The notes beneath the pieces were generated by a model, which was not told the origin of the DNA, searched no databases, and saw only the letters and a program-made list of their open reading frames with translations. A stretch of DNA of 64,000 nt from Polaribacter sejongensis (lineage in GTDB: Bacteria; Bacteroidota; Bacteroidia; Flavobacteriales; Flavobacteriaceae): assembly GCF_038024065.1 (NCBI RefSeq), contig NZ_CP150667.1:620001-684000 (forward strand). Reading direction: 5' to 3'. Of this stretch, positions 43,847 through 52,931 are shown piece after piece. Position numbers and translations under genes: made by a program. Within the stretch, counting starts at the first letter, position 1. The number at the start of each line of letters is the position of its first letter.

Positions 43847-44820
43847 ATACTTAAACAATACAAGTACATGGTTTTTGTTTTAAAACCTATTAAAAACATC
43901 AAAAAACACCTTGTTTGAGTTTTTTTGAACTTGTTTGATACTTTTTTTTTGATTTTTTAATTTTTTTAGGTCGTTTGAAAGAAGTAGAAAAAATAGAAAT
44001 TTTAATTTCTTTTTTTTTCACTTCTTGAAGAGTGCCCAGTAGTAGAAAGTTTTTTTAAAGCGAGTTAAACGAACTATTTTTCAATTCTTGAAATTCCATA
44101 AAACAAGAAAAACTTTTTAGTTTTTTGTAAGTTTTATTACATTTCTTTTTGAAAAATCGTGCGTAGTTTTGCTTTTTTAAAAACTTTCGTACGTCTATAA
44201 ATAAATTGATTTGTTTTTTTTGCAGTAACGATTGTAGCGGCATCCTTTAACAAACTCTTCAGATGTTTTTTAAAGATATAGCGGAAAGCGTGGTTTTAGC
44301 CTTTTTTGTTTTAAGGCTAAAAACTGCCATAAATCTATAACTTCTTAAACGTCCAATTTAGTGCTTTAACAAGGGGTCTATAGTAACACCCCTTGCCAAG
44401 TACCGAAATCGGAAAAATAAAACAGTTAAAACACTGATAATCAATCAAAATGCTATAAATGTTAATTTTGTGTTAAAATAATTGTAATACATTGATTTTT
44501 AGTGCTTTATATATCGGTCTGTAAATCAAGTAATTACCTCTGTTTCAGTGTGGAAAAATCTCTTGTCAATTCACTTGTCAATTCCGGCAAAAAATGTAAT
44601 TTTAAACAAAAAAAAATGCACCTATTTATGAAATTCATTTAATAGAAAGCTACACACATAAATGTCTAAAAACCAAGTACCGTTACATCGAACATTATGG
44701 AATATTGACAACTATAGATTTGATAATATAATGCTGTTTATTTTATAAAATATTCTAAAGTTAACTTTAATGTAAAATAATCAAGAAACTTATTTAATTA
44801 AAATCTACAAAAAAAAACAT
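43847..44820. other. Long AT-rich intergenic region before the RM operon
   Basis: About 970 nt, no convincing gene. Holds long T-tracts (43900-44060), a perfect hairpin CAAGGGGT-N10-ACCCCTTG (44370-44395) and a lone CGTCTATA (44193-44200). May include the RM promoter and control region. Confidence 0.5.
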
Positions 44821-44931
44821 ATGCAAATGCATCATTTTTATAAGAAAGAGGCAAGTATAATATTGGATAAATTTTATTATTCAGATACAGATATAAAAGA
44901 ATTATTAGTTACAAATAAACTTGAAGAATGA
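44821..44931 (+). CDS. Small ORF (36 aa) translationally coupled to the RM gene
   Basis: ATG start, product MQMHHFYKKEASIILDKFYY plus 16 residues ending NKLEE. Its TGA overlaps the next ATG as ATGA, the usual sign of coupled translation, and the same overlap joins the third and fourth genes of this operon. Mostly helical and weakly acidic. Either a true small regulator (C-protein-like size but no HTH seen) or a leader peptide setting RM expression. Confidence 0.5.
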   Translation: MQMHHFYKKEASIILDKFYYSDTDIKELLVTNKLEE

Positions 44932-47141
44932 GTTTAATAGAAAAAGGAATAAAAGAAAAGTTAATTACTTTAACTAAAGATGGTAAGCAAATAAAATATT
45001 TGCATCAGAATAAGCCAAGGAATTATACTAATCCAGAAGAGCAAGTACAAGCAATAACATTTCTAAAGCTTGTTTTAGAATATGGTTATAATCCTAAAAG
45101 GATAAAACAATTTGTAAGTGTGACTATGGGTTCTGAAAAGAAAGAGGCAGACCTTGTTGTTTATAATGATGATGACTGTAAAGAACCTCATATACTTGTA
45201 GAATGTAAAAGGAGGGAAGTTAACGAACAAGAATTTCAACAAGCAATAGAACAAGCTTATAGTTATGCCTATGCTTTGCCTAATGAAGTAAAATATGTTT
45301 GGGTTACATCAGGAATTAAAGACGAATTTTTTAGTGTAGATAAATCCAAAGACACAAGAGAGGAAGAACCAGATATACCACAATTTGGTGTAGATAAACT
45401 TGCTCCTTATAAATATGTTTATGAAGCTGATGATATGCAGTTTAAATTGGGCGAGCAAAAGTTTTCCGATCTTAAAGTTATTAATCAAGAAAATCTTACG
45501 GAAGTTTTTAAACAAGCACACAAATCTCTTTGGGGTGGAGGACAGTTAAATCCATCAGAAGCTTTTGATGAACTTGATAAATTGATATTCTGTAAAATAT
45601 GGGATGAAAGAAAGGATCGAGAGATTGGTGATCCATATGATTTTCAAATTTTTAAAGAGAAAAATGAAGATAAAACTAATATAGAATTATCAAAACGAAT
45701 TAAAGCTCTTTATGAAGAAGGCAGAAAGTTTGATGAGGAAGTTTTTAAAGATGATATACGTCTTACACCTGAAAAATTAAGAACTGTTGTTGGTTACTTA
45801 GAATCAATAAATTTATCTGATACTGATTTAGATAGTAAAGGAAGAGCTTTTGAAACTTTCATGGGAAGTTTTTTTAGAGGTAATTTTGGACAATATTTTA
45901 CACCAAGACCAATTGTAGATTTTGTTGTTAGTGTTTTGCCAATTACAAATAAATCTTACGTTTTAGATACTTCTTGTGGTAGTGGTGGTTTTTTATTACA
46001 TGCATTAGACAAAGTTAGAAGACATGCAGACAAAATTTACCCAAAACATAAAACTGATGTTAAACAGCATGCTAAACATCATAAGCATTGGCATGATTTT
46101 GCTGAGAATTATTTATATGGAATAGAAATAAATGAGCAAATAGCCCGAACAGCTAAAATGAATATGATTATTCATGATGATGGCCATACAAATGTTGTTG
46201 CTACGGACGGGTTAACACCTCCAAGAATATTACCCGCAACACCAGATGAAACTGACGAACAAAAAAAACTAAGAGAAAGGCTTAATAAAACATCTATTGA
46301 GGCTGTTACTAAAAACCAAGGTTTTAATTACGATCACTTTAATTTTATTATAACAAATCCACCATTTGGTTCTTTAATAAAACAAACTGAAAAAGCTTAT
46401 ATGCATCAATATAATTTAAGCTATAAAGAAAAAGACTGGTTAGATTTAAAAGGAAAGAATAAAAGTAGAAGACCACAACAAAGTACAGAAATTCTATTTA
46501 TAGAAAAATGTCATAAATATTTAGCCGAGGATGGTTACATGGCTGTAGTTATTCCTGATGGAATTTTAACAAATAGTAGTTTACAATATGTAAGAGATAA
46601 TATAGAAACTTGGTTTAGGATTATAGCGGTAGTTTCTATGCCACAAACTGCATTTAGTGCAACTGGTGCTGGTGTAAAAAGTTCTGTATTAATACTTAAA
46701 AAATGGTCGAAAAAAGAAACTTTAAAATTAAAAGAGAAAATTGCTAGTTTACAATTAGACGTTATTAATACTTATAATTATGAAGAACAAGTAAATGATT
46801 GGAATAGCGAAAAAAGAAAAAAATTTAAAGAATATATAGGTTACAACGGAGAAACTAAAAATTTAGCTAAAAAAGAAATTGAAAGTTCCGATAGCTTTAA
46901 AGCTTGGAAAGCTGAAATTAATGAGTTTTACAAAGAAAAAATTGAAAGTTTAAAAGATGAATTAAATGAAAAATTAATATCTGAGAAGCAAAATAATTTA
47001 ATTGATTATCCAATTTTCATGGCAATAGCCGAAGATATTGGGTATGATGCAACAGGAAATCTTACAAAAAATAATGAGTTAGAAATTATTGGAAAAGAAT
47101 TAACAAACTTTATAAATTCAGTAGAAGATGGCACAATTTAA
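44928..47141 (+). CDS. BcgI-like fused nuclease/N6-adenine methyltransferase (RM subunit)
   Basis: 737 residues. Residues 1-170 are an HsdR N-terminal-type PD-(D/E)XK nuclease: Asp75 in KKEADLVVY and Glu92-x-Lys94 in ILVECKR. Residues about 195-310 are the HsdM helical region and about 310-600 the gamma-class N6-adenine methyltransferase: GQYFTPR, motif I DTSCGSGGF (347-355), motif IV NPPF (477-480). No DEAD-box translocase is present, so it is not a classical type I enzyme. A single RM chain with a separate S subunit is the BcgI (type IIB) layout. It overlaps hsdS by 14 nt. Confidence 0.85.
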   Translation: MSLIEKGIKEKLITLTKDGKQIKYLHQNKPRNYTNPEEQVQAITFLKLVLEYGYNPKRIKQFVSVTMGSEKKEADLVVYNDDDCKEPHILVECKRREVNEQEFQQAIEQAYSYAYALPNEVKYVWVTSGIKDEFFSVDKSKDTREEEPDIPQFGVDKLAPYKYVYEADDMQFKLGEQKFSDLKVINQENLTEVFKQAHKSLWGGGQLNPSEAFDELDKLIFCKIWDERKDREIGDPYDFQIFKEKNEDKTNIELSKRIKALYEEGRKFDEEVFKDDIRLTPEKLRTVVGYLESINLSDTDLDSKGRAFETFMGSFFRGNFGQYFTPRPIVDFVVSVLPITNKSYVLDTSCGSGGFLLHALDKVRRHADKIYPKHKTDVKQHAKHHKHWHDFAENYLYGIEINEQIARTAKMNMIIHDDGHTNVVATDGLTPPRILPATPDETDEQKKLRERLNKTSIEAVTKNQGFNYDHFNFIITNPPFGSLIKQTEKAYMHQYNLSYKEKDWLDLKGKNKSRRPQQSTEILFIEKCHKYLAEDGYMAVVIPDGILTNSSLQYVRDNIETWFRIIAVVSMPQTAFSATGAGVKSSVLILKKWSKKETLKLKEKIASLQLDVINTYNYEEQVNDWNSEKRKKFKEYIGYNGETKNLAKKEIESSDSFKAWKAEINEFYKEKIESLKDELNEKLISEKQNNLIDYPIFMAIAEDIGYDATGNLTKNNELEIIGKELTNFINSVEDGTI

Positions 47142-47676
47142 GTTTTCTACTAAACTAGGAAAAACTAATTTATTTCTAATTGATAAAAGTAAATTAGAAG
47201 GTAGGTTAGACCCTATTTTTTACGCCTCAGATCTAACAAAGTTTAATTCTGGTAAGTTTAATAGTCTATCTATAGGTAAAGTTGCAATTTCATTTAAATC
47301 TGGTTTTGGGGCTGGTAAAAAAGACCAAAGTGATGCAGAAAATGGAATTATACACATTAGACCAACTAATCTTGGTAAAGATGGTTTGTTAAAATATAAT
47401 AAAAATGTATATGTACCATTTAATGAGAAAGCAGATAAATTAGAAAAAGATGATGTTTTATTTAATAATACAAATAGCCAGGAGCTTGTTGGTAAAACAA
47501 CAATAGTTACAGATAATAAAGATCTTTATTATTCAAACCATATTACTAGAATTAAAGTCAATAAAAATTTAATATTACCAGAGTATTTATGGATAATATT
47601 AAACATGTTAAGGATAATTCACTTAGTAATAGAATATTTAATATTTCTTTTAAAGAAATTAATGGTAACAGAATAG
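47128..47676 (+). CDS. hsdS: HsdS-like specificity subunit, N-terminal half (disrupted)
   Basis: 182 codons. KTNLFLIDKSKLEGRLDPIF opens an HsdS half-repeat, followed by TRD1-like sequence (KVAISFKSGFGAGKKDQ, IIHIRPTNLGKDGL, KLEKDDVLFNNTNSQELVGKT). Coding character stops after LPEYLWIILN (about 47600). The last 25 codons are out of frame with the second half. The end of TRD1 and the central linker, roughly 70-90 residues, seem to be missing, so a deletion with frameshift has joined the halves. Confidence 0.75.
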   Translation: MAQFKFSTKLGKTNLFLIDKSKLEGRLDPIFYASDLTKFNSGKFNSLSIGKVAISFKSGFGAGKKDQSDAENGIIHIRPTNLGKDGLLKYNKNVYVPFNEKADKLEKDDVLFNNTNSQELVGKTTIVTDNKDLYYSNHITRIKVNKNLILPEYLWIILNMLRIIHLVIEYLIFLLKKLMVTE

Positions 47677-48305
47677 ATAGTTATTATAATTCAGAATATT
47701 ACAGATCTGTTTTAGAATCAATTAAAAATTCTAAATATCCAGTAAAAAAACTAATAGATATAACTGATAAAATCACAGATGGAACTCATCATACACCAAA
47801 TTATATTTCTCAAGGTGCTCGATTTATTTCTGTAAAAAATATTAAAAATAGTAGTATATCTTTTAAAAGCATAAAACATACAAGCTTCGAAGAAGGAGAA
47901 AAGCTTGAAAGAAGAGTTAAGCCTAGAATGAATGATATCTTATTAACAAAAATTGGAACAATTGGTAAAACTGCTATAATTAGAGAAGAAGATATTCCTT
48001 TTAATATTTTTGTTAGTCTTGCTCTAATACGACCAAATCAGACTGTATCTAACTATTATTTATCTGAAGTATTAGGATCTTCTATATGTAAAATACAATT
48101 TACAAGACATTTAAAAGGTGTTGGAGTTCCTGATTTACATTTAGAAAACATAGCAACTACTCTAATCCCTTTTCCTTCCTTAGATAAACAAATTGAATTA
48201 GAAGAGAGAATATTAGCAAAAAGAAAAATGGCTGAAAATTTACAAATTGAAGCAAATAATGCCCTTAATAAAACCAAACAGAGAATCGAAAAAATGTTAT
48301 TATGA
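47589..48305 (+). CDS. hsdS: HsdS-like specificity subunit, C-terminal half
   Basis: 238 codons from the ATG at 47589. It begins with a second half-repeat start (IFNISFKEINGNRIDSYYNS) equivalent to that of the first half, then TRD2 (KITDGTHHTPNYISQGARFI, PRMNDILLTKIGTIGKTAII) and the C-terminal conserved helix (IPFPSLDKQIELEERILAKR). If expressed alone it could act as a half-S subunit that dimerises to recognise a symmetric site, as known for truncated HsdS. Ends in ATGA overlap with the next gene. Confidence 0.78.
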   Translation: MDNIKHVKDNSLSNRIFNISFKEINGNRIDSYYNSEYYRSVLESIKNSKYPVKKLIDITDKITDGTHHTPNYISQGARFISVKNIKNSSISFKSIKHTSFEEGEKLERRVKPRMNDILLTKIGTIGKTAIIREEDIPFNIFVSLALIRPNQTVSNYYLSEVLGSSICKIQFTRHLKGVGVPDLHLENIATTLIPFPSLDKQIELEERILAKRKMAENLQIEANNALNKTKQRIEKMLL

Positions 48306-49897
48306 TTTTAAGAGGAATATTAGACAGATCGTTAAGTAATCAACTATGTATTAGAGGTTTTGCACCTTTAGGCGAATTAGCAAGACTTTCAAAAGCAGAT
48401 TACACGTATCAAAGAGACTTGATTTCTAAACAAGAAACAACTATAAAACAGTTTTTAAAACATAGTCCACATTTATTTTTTCCAGAGGTTATATTGGGAC
48501 ATCATGTAGAATATGATTATTCATTACCAAAAGCAGAACAAGGAATTCAACCAATAAATATTATTGAAAGCGGTTCAAAATTTGAGTCTAATATTCAGAA
48601 GATTAAGTTTTCTTCAAAAAAATTAAGTTATAAGGATAAGTTTGATTCACGTAATAAAGCAGAAGTACAAGTCGTTGAAATTGAAATTGATGAAGACTAT
48701 TTATTGAAATGTATTGAAAAGAATACTCAACCATTTAGTAGAATTGATGGAAATCATAGATTAAGTGCTGTAAGCGATAAAAAAGGTGATGAAGAAATTA
48801 AAAAGAGAGACACACCTTTTTGTATAGTTCTTTTTCAATCTACTATATCAGAAATAACAGATCGTGATGGAAACAAAAAAAAGGTTATCGATAATAACGG
48901 AGAAAAATTCGAAAAAGTAGTCTTTCATAATATAAATACGAAAAGTGTTCCATTAACATCAGAAGAAAATTTAAGAGTAATTGTTGAAGACGAAAAAAAC
49001 TTTAAAAATGAAGCCTTAAAAAAGGAGTTTGGTTGGAAATATGTTGCAATTAGAGAATTAAACAAATTACTACCAACAGAACATTTAGAAGATATAGTTC
49101 CAAATTTACACAATGCTTTTCTAAGCTTTAAAGATGATACACTTTATAAATTATCCGTAGTATCAAAGATTATTGATTTTCTATTAAAAGAAAACAGTCT
49201 TCCTCAAACAAACGAATCTATAAAGCAAGTCAAAGCTGCACTTAAAAAAATTAATCAAGAGTTTGGAAATCACGATTTACTTAAAAAATCAAAAAATAGC
49301 GCTTTTTTAATAGCTGCTTTAAGTATAGAGTTGAATTCAAAAAAGCAATTAAAACATTTTGTACAATGGGTTTCAAAGCATGAATTAGCTACTTTAAATG
49401 AAGTTTCTGCTAAATCATTATTAGATATTTATTTGAAAATATATACAAAAAGCATTGATGTGTTTGTAGCTATGAAATATTATGGTGTTGATGAAATCGC
49501 TAGTTATAATAGTATTTATAGTAGGGCAGTAGCTAGAATAAAAGCTGAGAATCCTGATGTAAATATCAAGTTATTAAAAATCATGACACATAATGGAGCA
49601 ACAAAAAGCATTATTTCTAAAATGATAAAAGAAATTGAAAATTGCTCAATTTTTATTGCAGATGTAACAGAAAGAAATCCAAATGTAGCTTATGAGTTAG
49701 GTTATGCAAGAAGTATGGATAAACCAACTATTATTGTTCAAAAACATGATGATGAAACTGAAATTCCATTTGATTATGCACAAGATTTTAGGAAAACATA
49801 TAATATTGGAGCTCCAAATTCTTTAGAGAATTTAGCATATGATGATATTAAAGCAATTTTAGAAACAAATTATGGATTTAAATTAAATGTAGAATAA
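48302..49897 (+). CDS. DGQHR/ParB-like domain fused to TIR-like (NDT-fold) domain
   Basis: 531 residues. The N-terminal part (about 1-330) has a DGQHR/DndB-like layout: YQRDLISKQE (35-44), SRIDGNHRLSAV (146-157) and FHNINTKSVPLTSEENLRVI (208-227). Residues 387-531 form a TIR-like or nucleoside-deoxyribosyltransferase-like domain: DVFVAMKYYG, SIFIADVTERNPNVAYELGY (449-468, Glu465 matching the NDT nucleophile) and PTIIVQKHDDETEIPFDYAQ. TIR-like enzymes in defence cleave NAD or other nucleotides. Its start overlaps hsdS as ATGA, so it belongs to the RM operon. A guard that triggers nucleotide depletion if restriction fails is a possible role (inference). Confidence 0.72.
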   Translation: MILRGILDRSLSNQLCIRGFAPLGELARLSKADYTYQRDLISKQETTIKQFLKHSPHLFFPEVILGHHVEYDYSLPKAEQGIQPINIIESGSKFESNIQKIKFSSKKLSYKDKFDSRNKAEVQVVEIEIDEDYLLKCIEKNTQPFSRIDGNHRLSAVSDKKGDEEIKKRDTPFCIVLFQSTISEITDRDGNKKKVIDNNGEKFEKVVFHNINTKSVPLTSEENLRVIVEDEKNFKNEALKKEFGWKYVAIRELNKLLPTEHLEDIVPNLHNAFLSFKDDTLYKLSVVSKIIDFLLKENSLPQTNESIKQVKAALKKINQEFGNHDLLKKSKNSAFLIAALSIELNSKKQLKHFVQWVSKHELATLNEVSAKSLLDIYLKIYTKSIDVFVAMKYYGVDEIASYNSIYSRAVARIKAENPDVNIKLLKIMTHNGATKSIISKMIKEIENCSIFIADVTERNPNVAYELGYARSMDKPTIIVQKHDDETEIPFDYAQDFRKTYNIGAPNSLENLAYDDIKAILETNYGFKLNVE

Positions 49898-49934
49898 GTA
49901 TTCTTATTAAAATTACAATCCATAAAAAAAATGT

Positions 49935-50039
49935 TTGGATAATAGACCAAGTATTTTAAAAGCTCGTGAAATTGGTGAAAGAATCATCATAAAGATGAAA
50001 AAATACATAAACATCTTTATTGATGGAATGACTGCGTAA
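49935..50039 (+). CDS. Possible small ORF or gene remnant
   Basis: 34 codons from TTG, including RPSILKAREIGERIIIKMKK. Protein-like but without ATG. May be a remnant of an island gene. Confidence 0.25.
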   Translation: MDNRPSILKAREIGERIIIKMKKYINIFIDGMTA

Positions 50040-50056
50040 AATTTAAAAATAAAATA

Positions 50057-50266
50057 ATGATGTTAGGATTATCAAAATTAATGATGGATTTAATAAATAC
50101 AGGTATGTTTACTTCTGTAGAATTTATAGATCATAATGCAATTAGTAAAGACCATTTAAAAGACGTTAAAGCAACATTTAATAATCAAGAAATAATTGTT
50201 CCAGTTTATACAAGTGATGATTATGAGTCTATAGTTAAAAAGATAATTGATAAAGCTAAATTCTAA
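50057..50266 (+). CDS. Small protein of unknown function (69 aa)
   Basis: ATG ATG start, 69 residues. Helix at 1-16 (MLGLSKLMMDLINTG), then a probable beta region (VEFIDH, KATFNNQEIIVPVYTSDD) and a C-terminal helix (YESIVKKIIDKAKF). No family recognised. Last gene of the island before the conserved RDD cluster. Confidence 0.55.
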   Translation: MMLGLSKLMMDLINTGMFTSVEFIDHNAISKDHLKDVKATFNNQEIIVPVYTSDDYESIVKKIIDKAKF

Positions 50267-50414
50267 AGGTTTTACAGTATTTAAATAAATGTAAATACTG
50301 ATATTAAATATAATTTGTATGTTTGCATAAAACTGTATTATAATTTATATTATGTTAAATAGGTTTTTTAACAAACAATCTATCTTACTCTCTTATAAGA
50401 CTAAACCAAACACA

Positions 50415-51227
50415 TTACATACTCTGAGTATAAAAATTATAATCCTTTAAAACAACATCAATAAACTCTTTATCTGTTTTATGGATAGATTTAATTCCGG
50501 TTACTTCCAAGACTTTAGACCTCAGTTTTATCAAGGTTTTAAAGTCATTATATTTTTTTGCGGAATTAAAAGTATTTTTAATAATACGCACATCGTTGTC
50601 AGACAATTTAATAACATTCGGATATGTTGGTACGTATGCGTTGGAAATATTTTCTAAGATAGTTTCAGAAAACTGTACATTATCCTTTAGGTAAATAACC
50701 ACTGTATTGGCAATGATATCTCCAAAACGTTGTTGATTATCGGTGAATAATATCAATAAAAAGCCAATCATTTTTCCAAAGAAAAAAAGCAACATTAATA
50801 AAGCTATTTCATCGTCTAATCCTAATGAAGCCACATAAACAAATAGTAATGTAAAAAGGTTAAAATCTACCACTCTTAAAAACCAACGGATAATGAAATC
50901 TGTTGTAGAAGGTTTAAAACCATCAATATTAATCACCTTTAAATGCAATAATTTTTTACCAACTGTTTGTCCGTTTAGGAGTATTTCTGAATACAAGGAA
51001 TAAAAAGTAACCGGCAGAAAGATTAGTACATCTATGGCACGCAAAGACCAAGAATCTCCTTCTAAGGCAGTTTGAAACATTCTAAAATCTAAAAATTCCA
51101 TAGCAAAATAGAGATATGCAAATTTTATAACATTATCTACGCCAAGTGCAAATAGCCTTTGGCCAACATTTGCAAGGGTAAAATTGATGTTTACATTTTG
51201 TGCTGTTTTTATTTGGAGTCTTTTCAT
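50415..51227 (-). CDS. RDD-family membrane protein
   Basis: 270 residues from the ATG at 51227 (MKRLQIKTAQNVNINFTLAN). The longer frame overlaps the divergent SpoIIM gene. RDD domain with three to four membrane segments (NVGQRLFALGVDNVIKFAYLY; ILLNGQTVGKKLLHLKVI), then a cytoplasmic tail. It is the usual divergent partner of the SpoIIM/DUF4129/DUF4350/MoxR/DUF58 cluster in Bacteroidota; the role of this set, probably in envelope stress or protein assembly, is not settled. Confidence 0.88.
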   Translation of the reverse strand: MKRLQIKTAQNVNINFTLANVGQRLFALGVDNVIKFAYLYFAMEFLDFRMFQTALEGDSWSLRAIDVLIFLPVTFYSLYSEILLNGQTVGKKLLHLKVINIDGFKPSTTDFIIRWFLRVVDFNLFTLLFVYVASLGLDDEIALLMLLFFFGKMIGFLLILFTDNQQRFGDIIANTVVIYLKDNVQFSETILENISNAYVPTYPNVIKLSDNDVRIIKNTFNSAKKYNDFKTLIKLRSKVLEVTGIKSIHKTDKEFIDVVLKDYNFYTQSM

Positions 51228-51249
51228 GCAATGGTTAAATTCGCTCTGT

Positions 51250-52215
51250 ATGAGAGAGGTCGCTTTTATAAAGCAAAATAAAGAAAAATGGCTCGAATTT
51301 GAACAAGGTTTTTCAAATAAAGAGAAAAAAAGTCCAGACGACATTGCAAACCTGCATATAAAAATCATGAACGATTTGGTATATGCGCAAACCTATTACC
51401 CTAAAAGTAAAGTTACTCAGTATTTAAATAAGTTGGCAAAGTCTAGTTTTGACAAGGTGTATCACTCAAAAAGACGCAACAAAAATGTTTTATTGTATTT
51501 CTTTTTTGACAAAGTACCACTACTCGCCTACCAGTACAGAAAATATATTTATTTGTCTTTTATTGTATTTTTTGCTTGTTTTTTCATCGGTTTGTTATCA
51601 ACATTAAACGATACTTCTTTTGCAAGACAGATTTTAGGGAACAATTATATAGATCAAACGCTAGAAAACATAGAAAGTGGCGATGCCATGGCAATTTATA
51701 AAGGAGGCAGCAATTGGGGAACTTTTATAGGTATTTACGACAATAACCAACGAGTTGGCTTAAAAATGTTCTTATCTGGTTTATTTATAGGTATTGGTAC
51801 CGGTTTTTACGTAGTATATAATGCCATTATGGTAGCTGTTTTTCAAGCATTCTTTTATCAAAATAATAGTTTGTTCGACAGTTTAAAAGGAATTTGGATT
51901 CATGGAACCTACGAGATTTTCAGCATGATCATAGAAGCAGCAGCCGGTTATATTATTGGAGCTAGTATTTTGTTCCCAGGAGCATACAAACGCTTCGAAT
52001 CCTTTAAAATAGGGATGAAAGCAGCGTTTTATATTTTTATAAGCACGATTCCGTTTACCTTAGCAGCCGCTTTTTTAGAAGGTTATATTACCCGATATTC
52101 CAATATTATGCCTACCGTTTTGTGTTTTGCAATCATTGGTTTTAGTTTAGCTACTATTAGTTATTACTACTTAATTTTACCTTTTAAGGTAGCTAATAAA
52201 CATCATTTACGTTAA
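51250..52215 (+). CDS. SpoIIM-family (DUF95) membrane protein
   Basis: 321 residues from the ATG at 51250 (MREVAFIKQNKEKWLEFEQG), 22 nt from the divergent RDD start. Helical cytoplasmic N-terminus, then five to six membrane segments; the SpoIIM signature includes LFIGIGTGFYVVYNAIMVA and IWIHGTYEIFSMIIEAAAGY. Relatives in this cluster are not involved in sporulation. Stop and next start overlap by one base. Confidence 0.9.
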   Translation: MREVAFIKQNKEKWLEFEQGFSNKEKKSPDDIANLHIKIMNDLVYAQTYYPKSKVTQYLNKLAKSSFDKVYHSKRRNKNVLLYFFFDKVPLLAYQYRKYIYLSFIVFFACFFIGLLSTLNDTSFARQILGNNYIDQTLENIESGDAMAIYKGGSNWGTFIGIYDNNQRVGLKMFLSGLFIGIGTGFYVVYNAIMVAVFQAFFYQNNSLFDSLKGIWIHGTYEIFSMIIEAAAGYIIGASILFPGAYKRFESFKIGMKAAFYIFISTIPFTLAAAFLEGYITRYSNIMPTVLCFAIIGFSLATISYYYLILPFKVANKHHLR

Positions 52216-52931
52216 TGCAAAAAAAGGTATTTCTTTTCGTCTTATTTTTTACTTCCATTGTTTTAGGACAGGTTGAAAACGATAGTCTTCTTTTGTTAGA
52301 GAAAGACACTGTTCATTATGAGAAGTCTATTGAATATGCGCAAAAAAGAGCGTTTACAGAAAATATAAAAGAAAAGTATAACGACAAAGAGTTTCAATAT
52401 ACAGAAGAAGAAATTGAAGAGGCAGAGCCATTAAAACCTTCTGCAGGAGAATCTGCATTTGTTGGAGCATTTTTGTTTTTTATCAGTAATATTTTTCCTT
52501 TCATATTAGGGGGAATTATCATATTTATTATTTTAAAAACCTTTTTAGGCACAGAAACCAATTTCTGGAATTTTAAAAAGTCTAAAAAGAAAGTGGCAAA
52601 AAAACTGATTTATGAAGATGAAGATATTCATGAAACAGATATTGACGGATTGTTACAAAATGCCATTCAAAATAAGGAATATCGATTGGCAATTCGTTAT
52701 TATTATTTATCAGTTTTAAAAACGCTATCAGACAAGAAACTTATTGATTATCATAAAGATAAAACCAATTCAGAATACCTTTTTGAAATAGAAAACACCA
52801 CTACAAGAACTGATTTTTCGTATTTATCGTACGTTTATTCTTATGTATGGTATGGAGATTTCCCGATAGACGAAACCAATTTTAAATTGGTAGAAAGCAA
52901 GTATCAATCTTTTAAAAACACTTTAAAATAA
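52215..52931 (+). CDS. DUF4129 domain-containing membrane protein
   Basis: 238 residues. Signal-like N-terminus (to SIVLGQV), one membrane segment (about 80-108, IFPFILGGIIIFIILKTF), and a C-terminal DUF4129 domain (YRLAIRYYYLSVLKTLSDKK, TNSEYLFEI, YVWYGDFPID). Overlaps the genes on both sides by one base, so it is tightly coupled. Confidence 0.88.
   Translation: MQKKVFLFVLFFTSIVLGQVENDSLLLLEKDTVHYEKSIEYAQKRAFTENIKEKYNDKEFQYTEEEIEEAEPLKPSAGESAFVGAFLFFISNIFPFILGGIIIFIILKTFLGTETNFWNFKKSKKKVAKKLIYEDEDIHETDIDGLLQNAIQNKEYRLAIRYYYLSVLKTLSDKKLIDYHKDKTNSEYLFEIENTTTRTDFSYLSYVYSYVWYGDFPIDETNFKLVESKYQSFKNTLK

Noticed and set aside
44160..44205. A fourth SigZ-type promoter (CGTCTATA at 44193-44200 with an upstream TTTTGC).
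   Set aside because: The -10-like box is present, but the sequence 15 nt upstream is not GCGTC as in the three good copies, and no gene follows for over 600 nt.
44928..47141. Classical type I HsdM.
   Set aside because: An N-terminal D...ExK nuclease is fused to the methyltransferase and there is no separate translocase HsdR, so the BcgI-like layout fits better.
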